Source: Clostridiales bacterium (lineage in GTDB: Bacteria > Bacillota > Clostridia > Christensenellales > UBA1242). From it: a DNA stretch of 64,000 bases. The translations under genes were made by a program, and so were the position numbers. The notes below the pieces were generated by a model, which saw nothing but the letters and a program-made list of their open reading frames with translations, ran no database searches and had not been told where the DNA came from. Of this stretch, positions 25,582 through 33,801 are shown in pieces (the stretch's first letter is position 1; the number at the start of each line of letters is the position of its first letter). The stretch lies in contig SVHV01000001.1 of the NCBI GenBank assembly GCA_015055605.1, positions 1 to 64,000 on the forward strand, given 5' to 3'.

Positions 25582-25751
25582 ATGATTAGGCAAATCCTAA
25601 TCATGGTCGTAGATGGACAAAAGAAGATGATGATTTCTTAATTAATGCATATAAGAATGGCAAGACAGTAAGGGACTTGAGTGAAATAATGGAGAGAAGT
25701 AGAAATGCTATCCATTCAAGATTGATAAAACTATTAGGTATTGATGAATAA
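25582..25751 (+). pseudogene. Frame-disrupted small helix-turn-helix (SANT/Myb-like) gene
   Basis: The frame ending at TAA 25749-25751 encodes about 53 residues, N-P-N-H-G-R-R-W-T-K-E-D-D then a helical stretch with S-R-N-A-I-H-S-R-L-I-K-L-L-G. This is like the small SANT/GcrA-like helix-turn-helix proteins that begin M-A-N-P-N. In that frame the codon before A-N-P-N is TAG and no start codon precedes. The only ATG with a ribosome site (GAGGAG 25575-25580, ATG 25582) is one frame off and stops after 19 codons. A -1 shift around codon 3 (AGG then GCA) would restore the protein. It may be a decayed gene, a sequencing error, or a real frameshift. Confidence 0.5.
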
Positions 25752-25752
25752 T

Positions 25753-25788
25753 AAAAACACTTTTGATTTGATTCAAAAGTGTTTTTTT
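25753..25788. terminator. Bidirectional terminator
   Basis: The arms AACACTTTTGA and TTCAAAAGTGTT with flanking A and T runs lie two bases after the mini-gene stop and also serve the leftward gene ending at 25812. Confidence 0.9.
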
Positions 25789-25811
25789 ATGAAAAACATT
25801 TGTTGTTTTAA

Positions 25812-27263
25812 TTATCTTTTATTAATTATATCTTCAATAGCTTTTGTGTATGTTTCTTTATTTACTCTAGGCCATAGAGGATTGTCTATACTGGTGATAG
25901 GAGGGTTACTCATAATGATATCATAAGCATCTTTTGGTGTTGTTGCAGAATAAACACCGTCTAGTCCGTCTAATATTTTAAGAGCTTCTTTGCCTCCCAT
26001 GATATCGTCTGCAATTAGTGTTGTTACACCGAATTGAACAGCCTCGTATATTGCTGTGCTATATACACCTATTTGAAATCTTGATTTTTTAGCAAAGTAA
26101 TATATATCTTGGTCAAGGTTATTGATAACAGTAATATTCTCTTTATTTAGATGAGGATATACTTTTTTAAGTTCGAATGGGTGTAATTTGTAGATGATAT
26201 GATATTCTGGTTTGTCTTTGAGTAAATCAGCTAGTTCGGCTGCGTATCTAGAGAATGTTTCTCCGATATTAGTTTGTGATACGAAAAGAATATTTTTCTT
26301 AGTAGTATCTTCTTTGACATCTTTATATTCTTCTATTTTACGCTCAAGTAGTGGATATCCTACATATTTTAGTTTACCATTAGCTGCAGTCATAGCCATA
26401 TCGTTCTCAAATACAACTCGAGGAGATAATGCTAGTACATAGTCGGGTAACATATATTCTCTATTAGTATTGCCAAACTTATGCCAAATTGGTTCAAATT
26501 CACCAAATATGCCATGCTGAATCTCGGCAATAGGTATGCCTAATTTTTTTGCACAGTGAAGAAGTGCTAGACAGCTAGGGTTTGGGTGGAAAATAAATAG
26601 CACAGCTTTTGGTGAAGTTTGTTTGAGTAGTCTGCAATATTCTTCTTCAGTTATTATGATAAACAGAGAAAGAAGGGTTGCATTAATAATTGCTATTTCA
26701 TAGTCAAAATTATATGTTTTTGCAAATATTTGGGATATTTCTGTAAAAATTGCTTTTAGGTCTTCTTTCTCTTTTGCAAAAGCATTGTCGTCAAAATAGC
26801 AGTCATAAAAATATCTAACCAAATTGTCTGTATATATTAGATTTTTTGATATTGCAGGTGTTAGATGTGATTCTTTGTTGTGCGAAAATTGGTTCCAGAA
26901 AGGGTCTTCGACAACGAGTGAAGAATAGTCGTCTATTAGGTCTGGGATATAATCTGTATATATATCGTAGTAATATCCGTCTGCCTGTTTTACTCGTCTT
27001 GGATTTCCCATTATTAGTATGTCATAATGGCCTAATTTGTCTATATCCATAAGTCTTTCTTTGATATAGTCATTAGTTTGAACATTTTCAGGTTTTATAG
27101 GCCTTTGAATTTGGTTAAATAGTCCTAAGTAATTTGTGCAAAGAATTTTATAAAAATTGTATCTAGTATAATCCCAAATTTTTATGCCTTTGTAGGTATA
27201 GTCAAATAGTTTGTTTTTCTCTTCAAATTTAAGAAATTCTTTATAAACTTCGTATTCGTTCAT
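25812..27263 (-). CDS. GT-B-like surface glycan transferase, likely linked to sialic-type glycan
   Basis: A 483-residue protein without signal peptide. The C-terminal half looks like a GT-B fold: I-Q-H-G-I-F-G-E-F near residue 255, I-L-F-V-S-Q-T-N-I-G, Y-K-L-H-P-F-E near 368 and a closing nucleotide-binding part V-Y-S-T-A-I-Y-E-A-V-Q-F-G-V. This set recalls capsular polysaccharide and CDP-glycerol/sialyl transferases. Position beside neuC-neuB-neuA suggests a sialyl- or other nonulosonyl-transferase role (inference). ATG 27263 is preferred because AGGAGT lies nine bases before it; a longer in-frame start exists at 27323. It is divergent from the radical SAM gene. Confidence 0.55.
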   Translation of the reverse strand: MNEYEVYKEFLKFEEKNKLFDYTYKGIKIWDYTRYNFYKILCTNYLGLFNQIQRPIKPENVQTNDYIKERLMDIDKLGHYDILIMGNPRRVKQADGYYYDIYTDYIPDLIDDYSSLVVEDPFWNQFSHNKESHLTPAISKNLIYTDNLVRYFYDCYFDDNAFAKEKEDLKAIFTEISQIFAKTYNFDYEIAIINATLLSLFIIITEEEYCRLLKQTSPKAVLFIFHPNPSCLALLHCAKKLGIPIAEIQHGIFGEFEPIWHKFGNTNREYMLPDYVLALSPRVVFENDMAMTAANGKLKYVGYPLLERKIEEYKDVKEDTTKKNILFVSQTNIGETFSRYAAELADLLKDKPEYHIIYKLHPFELKKVYPHLNKENITVINNLDQDIYYFAKKSRFQIGVYSTAIYEAVQFGVTTLIADDIMGGKEALKILDGLDGVYSATTPKDAYDIIMSNPPITSIDNPLWPRVNKETYTKAIEDIINKR

Positions 27264-27373
27264 ATTAACTCCTAATTTTGTAGTTCTTTTTGGCTTCGTA
27301 CTACATTTAATTAATAATACCATGAAATGATAATAAATAAAAGTAAAAATCGGTTTATATTTTTGCCTGTCTG

Positions 27374-27382
27374 TGATACAAT
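27374..27382 (+). promoter_or_regulatory. Extended -10 promoter of the SPASM gene, predicted leaderless
   Basis: TGA-TACAAT (TACAAT 27377-27382) is followed by only six bases (TAAAAT) before ATG 27389. No Shine-Dalgarno sequence and no good -35 box are seen. Confidence 0.65.
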
Positions 27383-27388
27383 TAAAAT

Positions 27389-28417
27389 ATGAGAGTCGAT
27401 ATAGATAAAAGAATAGAGGAAAAATTTAATAATAAGTTAGTAAATACATTTCCTAGTAAAAATTTACTCATAGAGGTTACTAATATTTGCAATAATAAAT
27501 GTATTTTTTGTGCAAATAGGAGAATGACTCGAAGTAAGGGGCAGATAGATTATGCTCTGGCTGTTAGGGTACTAAAAGAGTGCTATGATTTAGGCTCAAG
27601 AGAGGTTGGGTTTTATGCAACAGGTGAGCCACTATTATATGATAGACTATCTGATTTGATAGTTGAGGCGAAAAAAATAGGCTATGAGTATATTTATATT
27701 ACTACGAATGGATTGTTAGCCACAAAAGAGCGAATAAAAGCATTATTAGATGTTGGATTACAAAGTATTAAGTTTTCGATTAATGCGATTAATAGGGAAG
27801 ATTATATATTTGTACATGGTGTAGATGCATTTGATATTGTTATGAGAAATCTGAAAGATTGTAGAGATTTGCAAAAGAAGTACAAAAACAAATTATTTGT
27901 ATCTACCATTCTTACAAAATATACTGATTATGATAGGACTGACATTGAGAAGTGCTTTGAGGGGTTGTGTGACAGGGTTGTTGTCCAGAATGCAAAGAAT
28001 CAAGGTGGTTTACTTCCAACATTAAATGACAGTTTACTCATAACTAAATCTGATGGTGAAGTTGAACATTTCAATATCCCTTGTAGTTATGTGTTTAATT
28101 CAGTTACGGTGACTTATGAGGGTTATCTAACAGGTTGTTGTATGGACTTTCAGAATTATTTGGCTTATGCTGATTTGAATAAAGTATCAGTGAGTGAAGG
28201 TTGGAATAATTCGGTTATTACTAATATGAGGAATCTACAGTCATCTGGAGAAGTTGGTAATACATTGTGCAAGTCTTGTGTTTATGGTAAGTGTGATAAG
28301 ATTGAACCATTATGTGAAGATTTTGCAACTAGAGTGGAAGACAATTTCTTTATCGAAGATATAGATATGAATGAAAGAATCAAATCAAAAATTGAAAATA
28401 AAATTAAAGGAGAATAG
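27389..28417 (+). CDS. Radical SAM / SPASM-type enzyme
   Basis: A 342-residue iron-sulfur enzyme. The radical SAM cluster motif C-N-N-K-C-I-F-C (C-x3-C-x2-C) lies near residue 33, with G-F-Y-A-T-G-E-P-L-L (the SAM-binding 'GGE' strand equivalent) near 73. A C-terminal SPASM-like cysteine set occurs as G-C-C-M-D-F near 248 and C-K-S-C-V-Y-G-K-C near 300, for auxiliary clusters. SPASM enzymes modify peptides or sugars. It leads the sialic-type gene cluster with a Nudix gene seven bases downstream, so a sugar or nucleotide-sugar substrate is possible; no precursor peptide gene is visible. Confidence 0.82.
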   Translation: MRVDIDKRIEEKFNNKLVNTFPSKNLLIEVTNICNNKCIFCANRRMTRSKGQIDYALAVRVLKECYDLGSREVGFYATGEPLLYDRLSDLIVEAKKIGYEYIYITTNGLLATKERIKALLDVGLQSIKFSINAINREDYIFVHGVDAFDIVMRNLKDCRDLQKKYKNKLFVSTILTKYTDYDRTDIEKCFEGLCDRVVVQNAKNQGGLLPTLNDSLLITKSDGEVEHFNIPCSYVFNSVTVTYEGYLTGCCMDFQNYLAYADLNKVSVSEGWNNSVITNMRNLQSSGEVGNTLCKSCVYGKCDKIEPLCEDFATRVEDNFFIEDIDMNERIKSKIENKIKGE

Positions 28418-28423
28418 AAAAAT

Positions 28424-28918
28424 ATGGAAATGGTTGATTTGTATGATGAGAATAGAGTTTTTACAGGAGAGAGCATAGTTAGAGGCGAACCTATTGAGCC
28501 TGGTAAATATAAACTATCTGTACACATGTGGATTACTAATAATCTAGGTGAAGTTTATATTCAGAAGAGAGCTGGAGAGAGAAGGTTATTTCCAAATCTA
28601 TGGGAGAATCCAGGTGGTGGCGTTATTTCTGGACAAGATTCAGAAACAACTCTAAAAAGAGAATTTGAAGAAGAGTTGGGCTTAAAGTTTGAGGGTAGTT
28701 ACAATCTTATCAAGTCAATCAAGAGAACAAAAGACTTTGTTGATATTTATCATGTATCACAAGAATTTGACCTAACTGAACTTAACCTTCAAGAGGAAGA
28801 AGTTAGTGAGGCTAAATGGGCAACTATAGACGAAATTAAACAGATGATTGAAGATGGAGATTTCTGTCCTACTATTATGGAAAGTTTGGTTCCATTCTTG
28901 GAGTATATAGAAGAGTAA
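28424..28918 (+). CDS. Nudix hydrolase (IPP-isomerase-like subgroup)
   Basis: A 164-residue Nudix protein with a full Nudix box from residue 66 (G-G-G-V-I-S-G-Q then R-E-F-E-E-E-L-G-L). The N-terminal D-L-Y-D-E-N-R-V-F-T-G and the Q-K-R-A-G-E-R-R-L-F-P-N-L-W-E-N segment resemble the YfcD/isopentenyl-diphosphate-isomerase-like branch. It would hydrolyse a nucleoside diphosphate-linked compound, possibly a nucleotide sugar given its place between the SPASM gene and neuC. Preceded by AAAGGAG. Confidence 0.83.
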   Translation: MEMVDLYDENRVFTGESIVRGEPIEPGKYKLSVHMWITNNLGEVYIQKRAGERRLFPNLWENPGGGVISGQDSETTLKREFEEELGLKFEGSYNLIKSIKRTKDFVDIYHVSQEFDLTELNLQEEEVSEAKWATIDEIKQMIEDGDFCPTIMESLVPFLEYIEE

Positions 28919-28933
28919 GAGGAAAGATTTAGA

Positions 28934-30049
28934 ATGAGAAATTTGTTGTTTGTTTCAGGTGCGAGGGCAGATTATAACAAATTGTCAAAAATTATTAATT
29001 ACTTGTCAAAAACTAATAAAATAACTGTACTTTTAGTGGATATGCACAATGATAAGAGATTTGGTGATACTGGCAGAGTTGTAATCGAGAGCGTAAAAGA
29101 TAACCCTAATATTTCTGTCGATAGAATTGGCAGAAAGGATACAAGGGATACTATTAAGTATTATTCGTGGCTGACTGCAAAATTGGATATTTATTATAAA
29201 AAGAAAAACTACGATATGGTATTTATTCATGGTGATAGAATGGCTGCTATGGCAGGAGCGATAGTTGCTTCGTACAATAATATTCCAGTGTGCCATATTG
29301 AGGCAGGAGATGTTAGTGGTAGTATTGACCAAAATATTCGATATGCTATTACAAAGTTTTCTCATAGATTTTTAGTTACTAATGAAGATGCAAAAGATAG
29401 AGTTTTGCAAGTAGGTGAGAGAGATGATTCTGTCTTCAATATCGGCAACACTAGTGTTATAGGTATTGATGGCAAGTCTGGGTTTAGTGAGGAACTACAA
29501 CAGGAATTAGGTAAGAATTATGCAATTCTCATGTATCATTCGGTGACTACAGATACCTTTGAGAATAATAGAGAAAATTTTGTCTTTGTGACTGAGGCAA
29601 TGAAAAAGTTTAAAGGAAAAGTTCTGCTCATTGAGAGTAATAATGATAAGTATTATTCGTCTATTCAAGAGATTTATGAAACTCTACCAAAAGACAAGTT
29701 TATCATTAAGAAGAACCTTAAACCAGACAATTTCTATAGTGTACTATTAGGCAGTAAATTTCTAATAGGTAATAGTTCTGCTGGGATTTGTGAAGCACCA
29801 TACTTGGGTGTCTATTCGATTAATATAGGAAATAGACAGAGTGGTAGGGTATATAAAGAGAAGTGTGACACAATATTCCATTTGGAGGAGAAGTCTGATA
29901 AACTCGTGGAAACTATTGAGAATGTTAGTTCTCTTAAGAAACCTAAGTCAAAGATAAGAACAGTTGAAGAGTTTGAAAAAGTTTTAAGTAAAGTATTTAC
30001 AGATGACTTTTTTAATATTGAGATAAATAAAAAATTTATAATGAGGTAA
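28934..30049 (+). CDS. neuC: UDP-N-acetylglucosamine 2-epimerase (hydrolysing), NeuC-type
   Basis: Releases N-acetylmannosamine (or a diacetamido analogue) from the UDP-sugar, the first step in sialic or legionaminic acid synthesis. The 371-residue GT-B-like protein starts with F-V-S-G-A-R-A-D-Y-N-K and carries I-H-G-D-R-M-A-A-M-A-G-A and H-I-E-A-G-D-V-S-G-S-I-D-Q-N-I-R, diagnostic of the hydrolysing epimerases. N-S-S-A-G-I-C-E-A-P is the C-terminal UDP site. Followed five bases later by neuB. Confidence 0.9.
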   Translation: MRNLLFVSGARADYNKLSKIINYLSKTNKITVLLVDMHNDKRFGDTGRVVIESVKDNPNISVDRIGRKDTRDTIKYYSWLTAKLDIYYKKKNYDMVFIHGDRMAAMAGAIVASYNNIPVCHIEAGDVSGSIDQNIRYAITKFSHRFLVTNEDAKDRVLQVGERDDSVFNIGNTSVIGIDGKSGFSEELQQELGKNYAILMYHSVTTDTFENNRENFVFVTEAMKKFKGKVLLIESNNDKYYSSIQEIYETLPKDKFIIKKNLKPDNFYSVLLGSKFLIGNSSAGICEAPYLGVYSINIGNRQSGRVYKEKCDTIFHLEEKSDKLVETIENVSSLKKPKSKIRTVEEFEKVLSKVFTDDFFNIEINKKFIMR

Positions 30050-30053
30050 TCGT

Positions 30054-31094
30054 ATGGCAAAGAGTATAGATATTGCAGGAAGAAAGGTGGGACTAGATTA
30101 TGCACCACTTGTTATTGCTGAAATAGGTATCAATCATGGAGGTAGTCTACAAGTTGCAAAAGAAATGGTTGATGCTGCTAGTCGTGCAGGAATAGAAATT
30201 GTTAAACACCAGACACACATTGTTGATTGTGAGATGAGTGATGAAGCTAAGAAAGTTATTCCTGGCAATTCTGACCAAAGTATATATCATATAATGGAGA
30301 GATGTTCTCTAAATGAGGCTGATGAGATTGCATTGCAAAAGTATGTTGAGAGTAAAGGTATGATATTTATATCTACCCCATTCTCATTTGCAGCTGTAGA
30401 TAGACTAGAAAAGATGGGTGTTCCTGCATATAAGATAGGCTCTGGAGAGATGAATAATTACAAATTAGTTGAGTATATAGCATCTAAGGGCAAACCAGTT
30501 ATCTTATCAACAGGTATGAATGACCTTGCTAGTGTAAAAAAGGCTGTTGAGGCTATTAGAAAACATCATGATAATTATGCTATTTTACATACAACTAATC
30601 TTTATCCAACACCTCCACATTTAGTGAGACTAAATGCTCTTGAGGACATAAAGAAAGAGTTTGAGGGTGATATTATAGGACTTTCTGACCATACACTTAC
30701 TAATAGTGCTTGTATCTGTGCTATGGCGATGGGTGCTAGTATTGTTGAGCGTCACTTTACTGATAGAATGGATAGAGTGGGTGAGGATATTGTCTGCTCA
30801 ATGGACGAGATTCGTGCTGGAGAATTGGTGCAGGCATCAAAAGATGTTTTCCAGATGAGGGGTGGACACAAGGATATCATTCCTGAGGAACAAGTAACTA
30901 GAGATTTTGCTTATAATACAATCGTTCTAGCTGTAGATGTGAAGGCTGGAGAAACTCTAACAGCTGATAAACTAACAACAAAAAGACCAGGTAATATCGG
31001 CATTCACGCTGAGCAGTTTGATAGCATTGTAGGCAGAGTTGTAAATAAAGATATTCAGAAAAACAAACACTTGACTTACGAGGATTTGAGATAA
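30054..31094 (+). CDS. neuB: N-acetylneuraminate synthase-like enzyme (NeuB family)
   Basis: Condenses phosphoenolpyruvate with a six-carbon sugar to form a nine-carbon nonulosonic acid. Domain 1 (to about 275) is the TIM barrel with I-A-E-I-G-I-N-H-G-G, K-H-Q-T-H, I-S-T-P-F-S, I-G-S-G-E-M-N-N, L-S-T-G-M and G-L-S-D-H-T; domain 2 (about 285-346) is a SAF/antifreeze-like lid with T-K-R-P-G-N-I-G-I. Length is standard. Product could be neuraminic, legionaminic or pseudaminic acid; sequence reading cannot decide. Confidence 0.93.
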   Translation: MAKSIDIAGRKVGLDYAPLVIAEIGINHGGSLQVAKEMVDAASRAGIEIVKHQTHIVDCEMSDEAKKVIPGNSDQSIYHIMERCSLNEADEIALQKYVESKGMIFISTPFSFAAVDRLEKMGVPAYKIGSGEMNNYKLVEYIASKGKPVILSTGMNDLASVKKAVEAIRKHHDNYAILHTTNLYPTPPHLVRLNALEDIKKEFEGDIIGLSDHTLTNSACICAMAMGASIVERHFTDRMDRVGEDIVCSMDEIRAGELVQASKDVFQMRGGHKDIIPEEQVTRDFAYNTIVLAVDVKAGETLTADKLTTKRPGNIGIHAEQFDSIVGRVVNKDIQKNKHLTYEDLR

Positions 31095-31610
31095 ATGGAA
31101 AAATTATGTGAACTAAGCACAATAGATAAGTGTGAGATATATTTACCAACATACTATTTGTACAAAAAAACCATGAAGGACAATTTGAATAGTTGTGATA
31201 TATGGGTAAGATTTTTGGCTATAGACAATTATTATGGTAAAAACACAGATGGTTTTGATATTTATAATGAAATTCAGCATTATAGAGTGAATCAAAAGAA
31301 GATTATTCCTAGACATCAGTATGATAATGAAGAGGCATTCAGAAAACTAATTGCTAGTTTTGAAGAAAATGGCTTTATGAAAGAAAATCCTTTGTGTCTA
31401 AATAAGGACTTTATGGTAATTGATGGGGCTCATAGATTAGCTCTTGCCCTTTATATGGGAATTGAGATGGTCCCTGTTTGTTTTAAAGAAAAATATTATG
31501 ATGTTGACTTTGACTATTCTGTAAAGTGGCTAGAGGATAACGGCTTTGGCAAGTATACTGATAGATTAATGGAACAATACCATAGAATAGAAGAATTAAA
31601 TAAAAAGTAG
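31095..31610 (+). CDS. ParB-like/sulfiredoxin-fold protein in the sialic cluster
   Basis: A 171-residue protein. Residues 95-140 look like the ParB/sulfiredoxin nucleotide-binding core: L-I-A-S-F-E-E-N-G-F then the D-G-A-H-R-L-A-L-A-L motif (compare D-G-x-H-R) and a closing V-P-V-C-F strand. This fold can bind nucleotides and act as kinase or nuclease. The start follows the neuB stop without a gap. ParB-like genes of this kind recur in glycan clusters but the role is unknown; I infer a sugar or nucleotide-handling task rather than DNA partition. Confidence 0.6.
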   Translation: MEKLCELSTIDKCEIYLPTYYLYKKTMKDNLNSCDIWVRFLAIDNYYGKNTDGFDIYNEIQHYRVNQKKIIPRHQYDNEEAFRKLIASFEENGFMKENPLCLNKDFMVIDGAHRLALALYMGIEMVPVCFKEKYYDVDFDYSVKWLEDNGFGKYTDRLMEQYHRIEELNKK

Positions 31611-31619
31611 GTAAGGACT

Positions 31620-32306
31620 TTGTATAACGGAAAAAGAATTTTAGCCTTTGTTCCTGCAAGAATAGGTAGTAAGAGGGTTAAAGAAAAAAATATTCAGATG
31701 CTGGATAATAAGCCACTATTTATGCATAGTGTTGAGATTGCTAAGCAGAGTAAATATATTGACGATATTTTAGTGAGTACAGATTCTCAAGAAATCAAGG
31801 ACATTTCAATAGAAAATGGTTGCGTACTTGGTGGACTTAGACCAGAGCATTTGTCTGGAGATAGGGCGAGAATCATTGATGCAATTCTCTATGAGGTTGA
31901 GAATGCAAAACTAAAACCAGATGTAGTTGTATTATTACAACCAACATTCCCATTTAGGACACTAGAGATTTTAGATGGGGCAATAGAAAAATATTTTCAG
32001 ACAGGTGAAAAATCAGTTATTACTGTAACTGAGGTGTTAGAAAACCCTGTTTTCTTTAGGTCAATAGATAGTACAGGTAAATTACAAAAAGTCTTAAATA
32101 CTACCAGTGATATTAGGAGTCAAGATTTTAGTAAGTTCTATAGAATTGCTGGTAATGTGTATGTAAATAATTTTAGTTTGCTTACTAGTGAAACTGTACT
32201 TAACGAAAATGAGTATCCTTTTGAGATAGACAGAGAGTATTGTTTAGATATAGATACATATCTTGACCTAGAAGAGGCAAGAAATAGGGTAAAGGGTGGT
32301 AAATAG
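31620..32306 (+). CDS. neuA: CMP-nonulosonic acid cytidylyltransferase (NeuA-type)
   Basis: Activates the nine-carbon acid with CTP. The 228-residue protein has the nucleotide-binding start A-F-V-P-A-R-I-G-S-K-R-V-K-E-K-N, D-I-L-V-S-T-D-S and L-L-Q-P-T-F-P-F-R, all typical of the NeuA/KdsB family, and D-I-D-T-Y-L-D-L near the end for metal. The start is a TTG at 31620, because no ATG lies before the conserved N-terminal strand; AGGTAAGG is just upstream. The stop TAG directly touches the next ATG. Confidence 0.9.
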   Translation: MYNGKRILAFVPARIGSKRVKEKNIQMLDNKPLFMHSVEIAKQSKYIDDILVSTDSQEIKDISIENGCVLGGLRPEHLSGDRARIIDAILYEVENAKLKPDVVVLLQPTFPFRTLEILDGAIEKYFQTGEKSVITVTEVLENPVFFRSIDSTGKLQKVLNTTSDIRSQDFSKFYRIAGNVYVNNFSLLTSETVLNENEYPFEIDREYCLDIDTYLDLEEARNRVKGGK

Positions 32307-33104
32307 ATGTCAATAATAATGTTTCATTATGTAAAAGAGAAATCTAATTATTTTCATTTTAATTTATCTAAGTTTGAAAAATTTGTTAGCGATAACAAAG
32401 ATAATATAGTGACAATTTCTGATTATGTGAATGGTAATAACGATGGTAAAATAGTTCTTACCTTTGATGACGGAACTCTAGACCATTACGAAAATGTTTT
32501 CCCAGTCTTAAAAAAATATGGGGTAACTGGTGTGTTTTCGGTATCAGATAATATATTTCATAATGAGGTGCTTGATATTCAAAAAATACACAAACTAATG
32601 GAGATTGTTGGCATTGAGAAATTTTATGATGACCTAATGGAATTGTATACGGATAGGTCTAGCGAAGAACTTCTTGAGCAGTATGGTACAAAAGAGAGAG
32701 TTATTAAGAAATTACTCCAAAAAGACTTAGATTTAACTCTAAGAAAGAATATATTAAACAGTATTGTTGAGAAAAACAAACTTAATCTTAAATGTGAAGA
32801 GTTGTATCTGAATATGGATATGATTAGAGAAATGCAAAGTTATGGAAATGAGTTTGCTTATCATACTATTAATCACTGTTGGTTAGGTTCGCTTAGTAAA
32901 GAAGAACAGGAGAAGGAAATTAGTAATGTAAAAACATTTGTTGAAAAGTATGGTTTTATTAATGCGCTAACCCTTCCTTTTGGTGATTTTAATGATGATA
33001 CTATGGAAATTTCTGAAAAATTGCATATTGACTTTGTAATCGGCGTGAGTTATACTAATAATAGCAAATGTTTGGTGAGAGTTGATTGTTCATCTCTATC
33101 CTAA
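32307..33104 (+). CDS. Polysaccharide deacetylase (NodB-like)
   Basis: A 265-residue carbohydrate esterase 4-like protein. L-T-F-D-D-G-T near residue 50 carries the metal-binding Asp pair, and A-Y-H-T-I-N-H-C-W supplies the His ligands near 190. T-L-P-F-G-D is the later active-site strand. There is no signal peptide, so it would act inside the cell, on a glycan intermediate or sugar nucleotide, rather than on the finished wall. It begins directly at the neuA stop. Confidence 0.82.
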   Translation: MSIIMFHYVKEKSNYFHFNLSKFEKFVSDNKDNIVTISDYVNGNNDGKIVLTFDDGTLDHYENVFPVLKKYGVTGVFSVSDNIFHNEVLDIQKIHKLMEIVGIEKFYDDLMELYTDRSSEELLEQYGTKERVIKKLLQKDLDLTLRKNILNSIVEKNKLNLKCEELYLNMDMIREMQSYGNEFAYHTINHCWLGSLSKEEQEKEISNVKTFVEKYGFINALTLPFGDFNDDTMEISEKLHIDFVIGVSYTNNSKCLVRVDCSSLS

Positions 33105-33118
33105 GAGGGGGAGTTATT

Positions 33119-33685
33119 ATGGTATTTGCAGGAATTATTTGGGGACCAGCAGTTCAATTTCACGAGGAAATCAACGACATCTTTTCTAAGTATTCACAGC
33201 CTTTGTTTTCTTTTGGATTAGACCTACAAGAGTATTATGACGATTTTGTTTATGATATTTACAATGAGGAGGATACTCCAAAGTGGAAAATTAACAAAAA
33301 AGTTGAACACATGCAGAATGCTAAAGATAGAAGAGTAAAAGTTGTATTTTTTGATATAGATACTTCTAAGATGCACTATCATGAGAGAAAGAAATATAGT
33401 GTATATTCTAATGTTGAGCACATGAAAGAAGAAGTTAGAGAAACATATAAAGACCAGATTGATGATTATTTCTTTGATATTATCTTTCATCTAACAGATA
33501 ATCAAAAAGAATTAGATTACACTGCTCAAGTTCTAAATACATATCTCCAAAAGATTGCTCAGAGAGATGGCACAGATAATCAAGTGTATGAGTCTTTAGT
33601 AGATTTCTATAGAACAAGAGATATTCCGAAATTACCAGGTAGAGTAGAAGACCTAACTACTGGAACTTCTAGAGAAGTTAGATAA
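33119..33685 (+). CDS. Uncharacterised protein closing the nonulosonic acid operon
   Basis: A 188-residue soluble protein, acidic, rich in Tyr, His and Asp. Recognisable runs are G-I-I-W-G-P-A-V-Q-F-H-E-E, V-V-F-F-D-I-D and D-I-I-F-H-L-T-D-N; the last resembles the metal end of some nucleotidyl- or glycosyl-transferase folds, but I make no family claim. ATG 33119 follows AGAGGGGGAG; the longer in-frame start at 33086 lies inside the deacetylase gene. Operon position points to glycan synthesis. Confidence 0.6.
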   Translation: MVFAGIIWGPAVQFHEEINDIFSKYSQPLFSFGLDLQEYYDDFVYDIYNEEDTPKWKINKKVEHMQNAKDRRVKVVFFDIDTSKMHYHERKKYSVYSNVEHMKEEVRETYKDQIDDYFFDIIFHLTDNQKELDYTAQVLNTYLQKIAQRDGTDNQVYESLVDFYRTRDIPKLPGRVEDLTTGTSREVR

Positions 33686-33690
33686 TAAAT

Positions 33691-33727
33691 AAAAAAGAAT
33701 TGAGTGATTTTTCTCAATTCTTTTTTT
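33691..33727 (+). terminator. Terminator of the nonulosonic acid operon
   Basis: A 9-bp stem AGAATTGAG / CTCAATTCT, with A run before and T run after. Confidence 0.92.
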
Positions 33728-33801
33728 GTTGGTTTTATTTGTTAATAAATAATGTCTCTATCGGAACACTTAATTATATAGTCTCTACTTCCTAATTTTG
33801 A

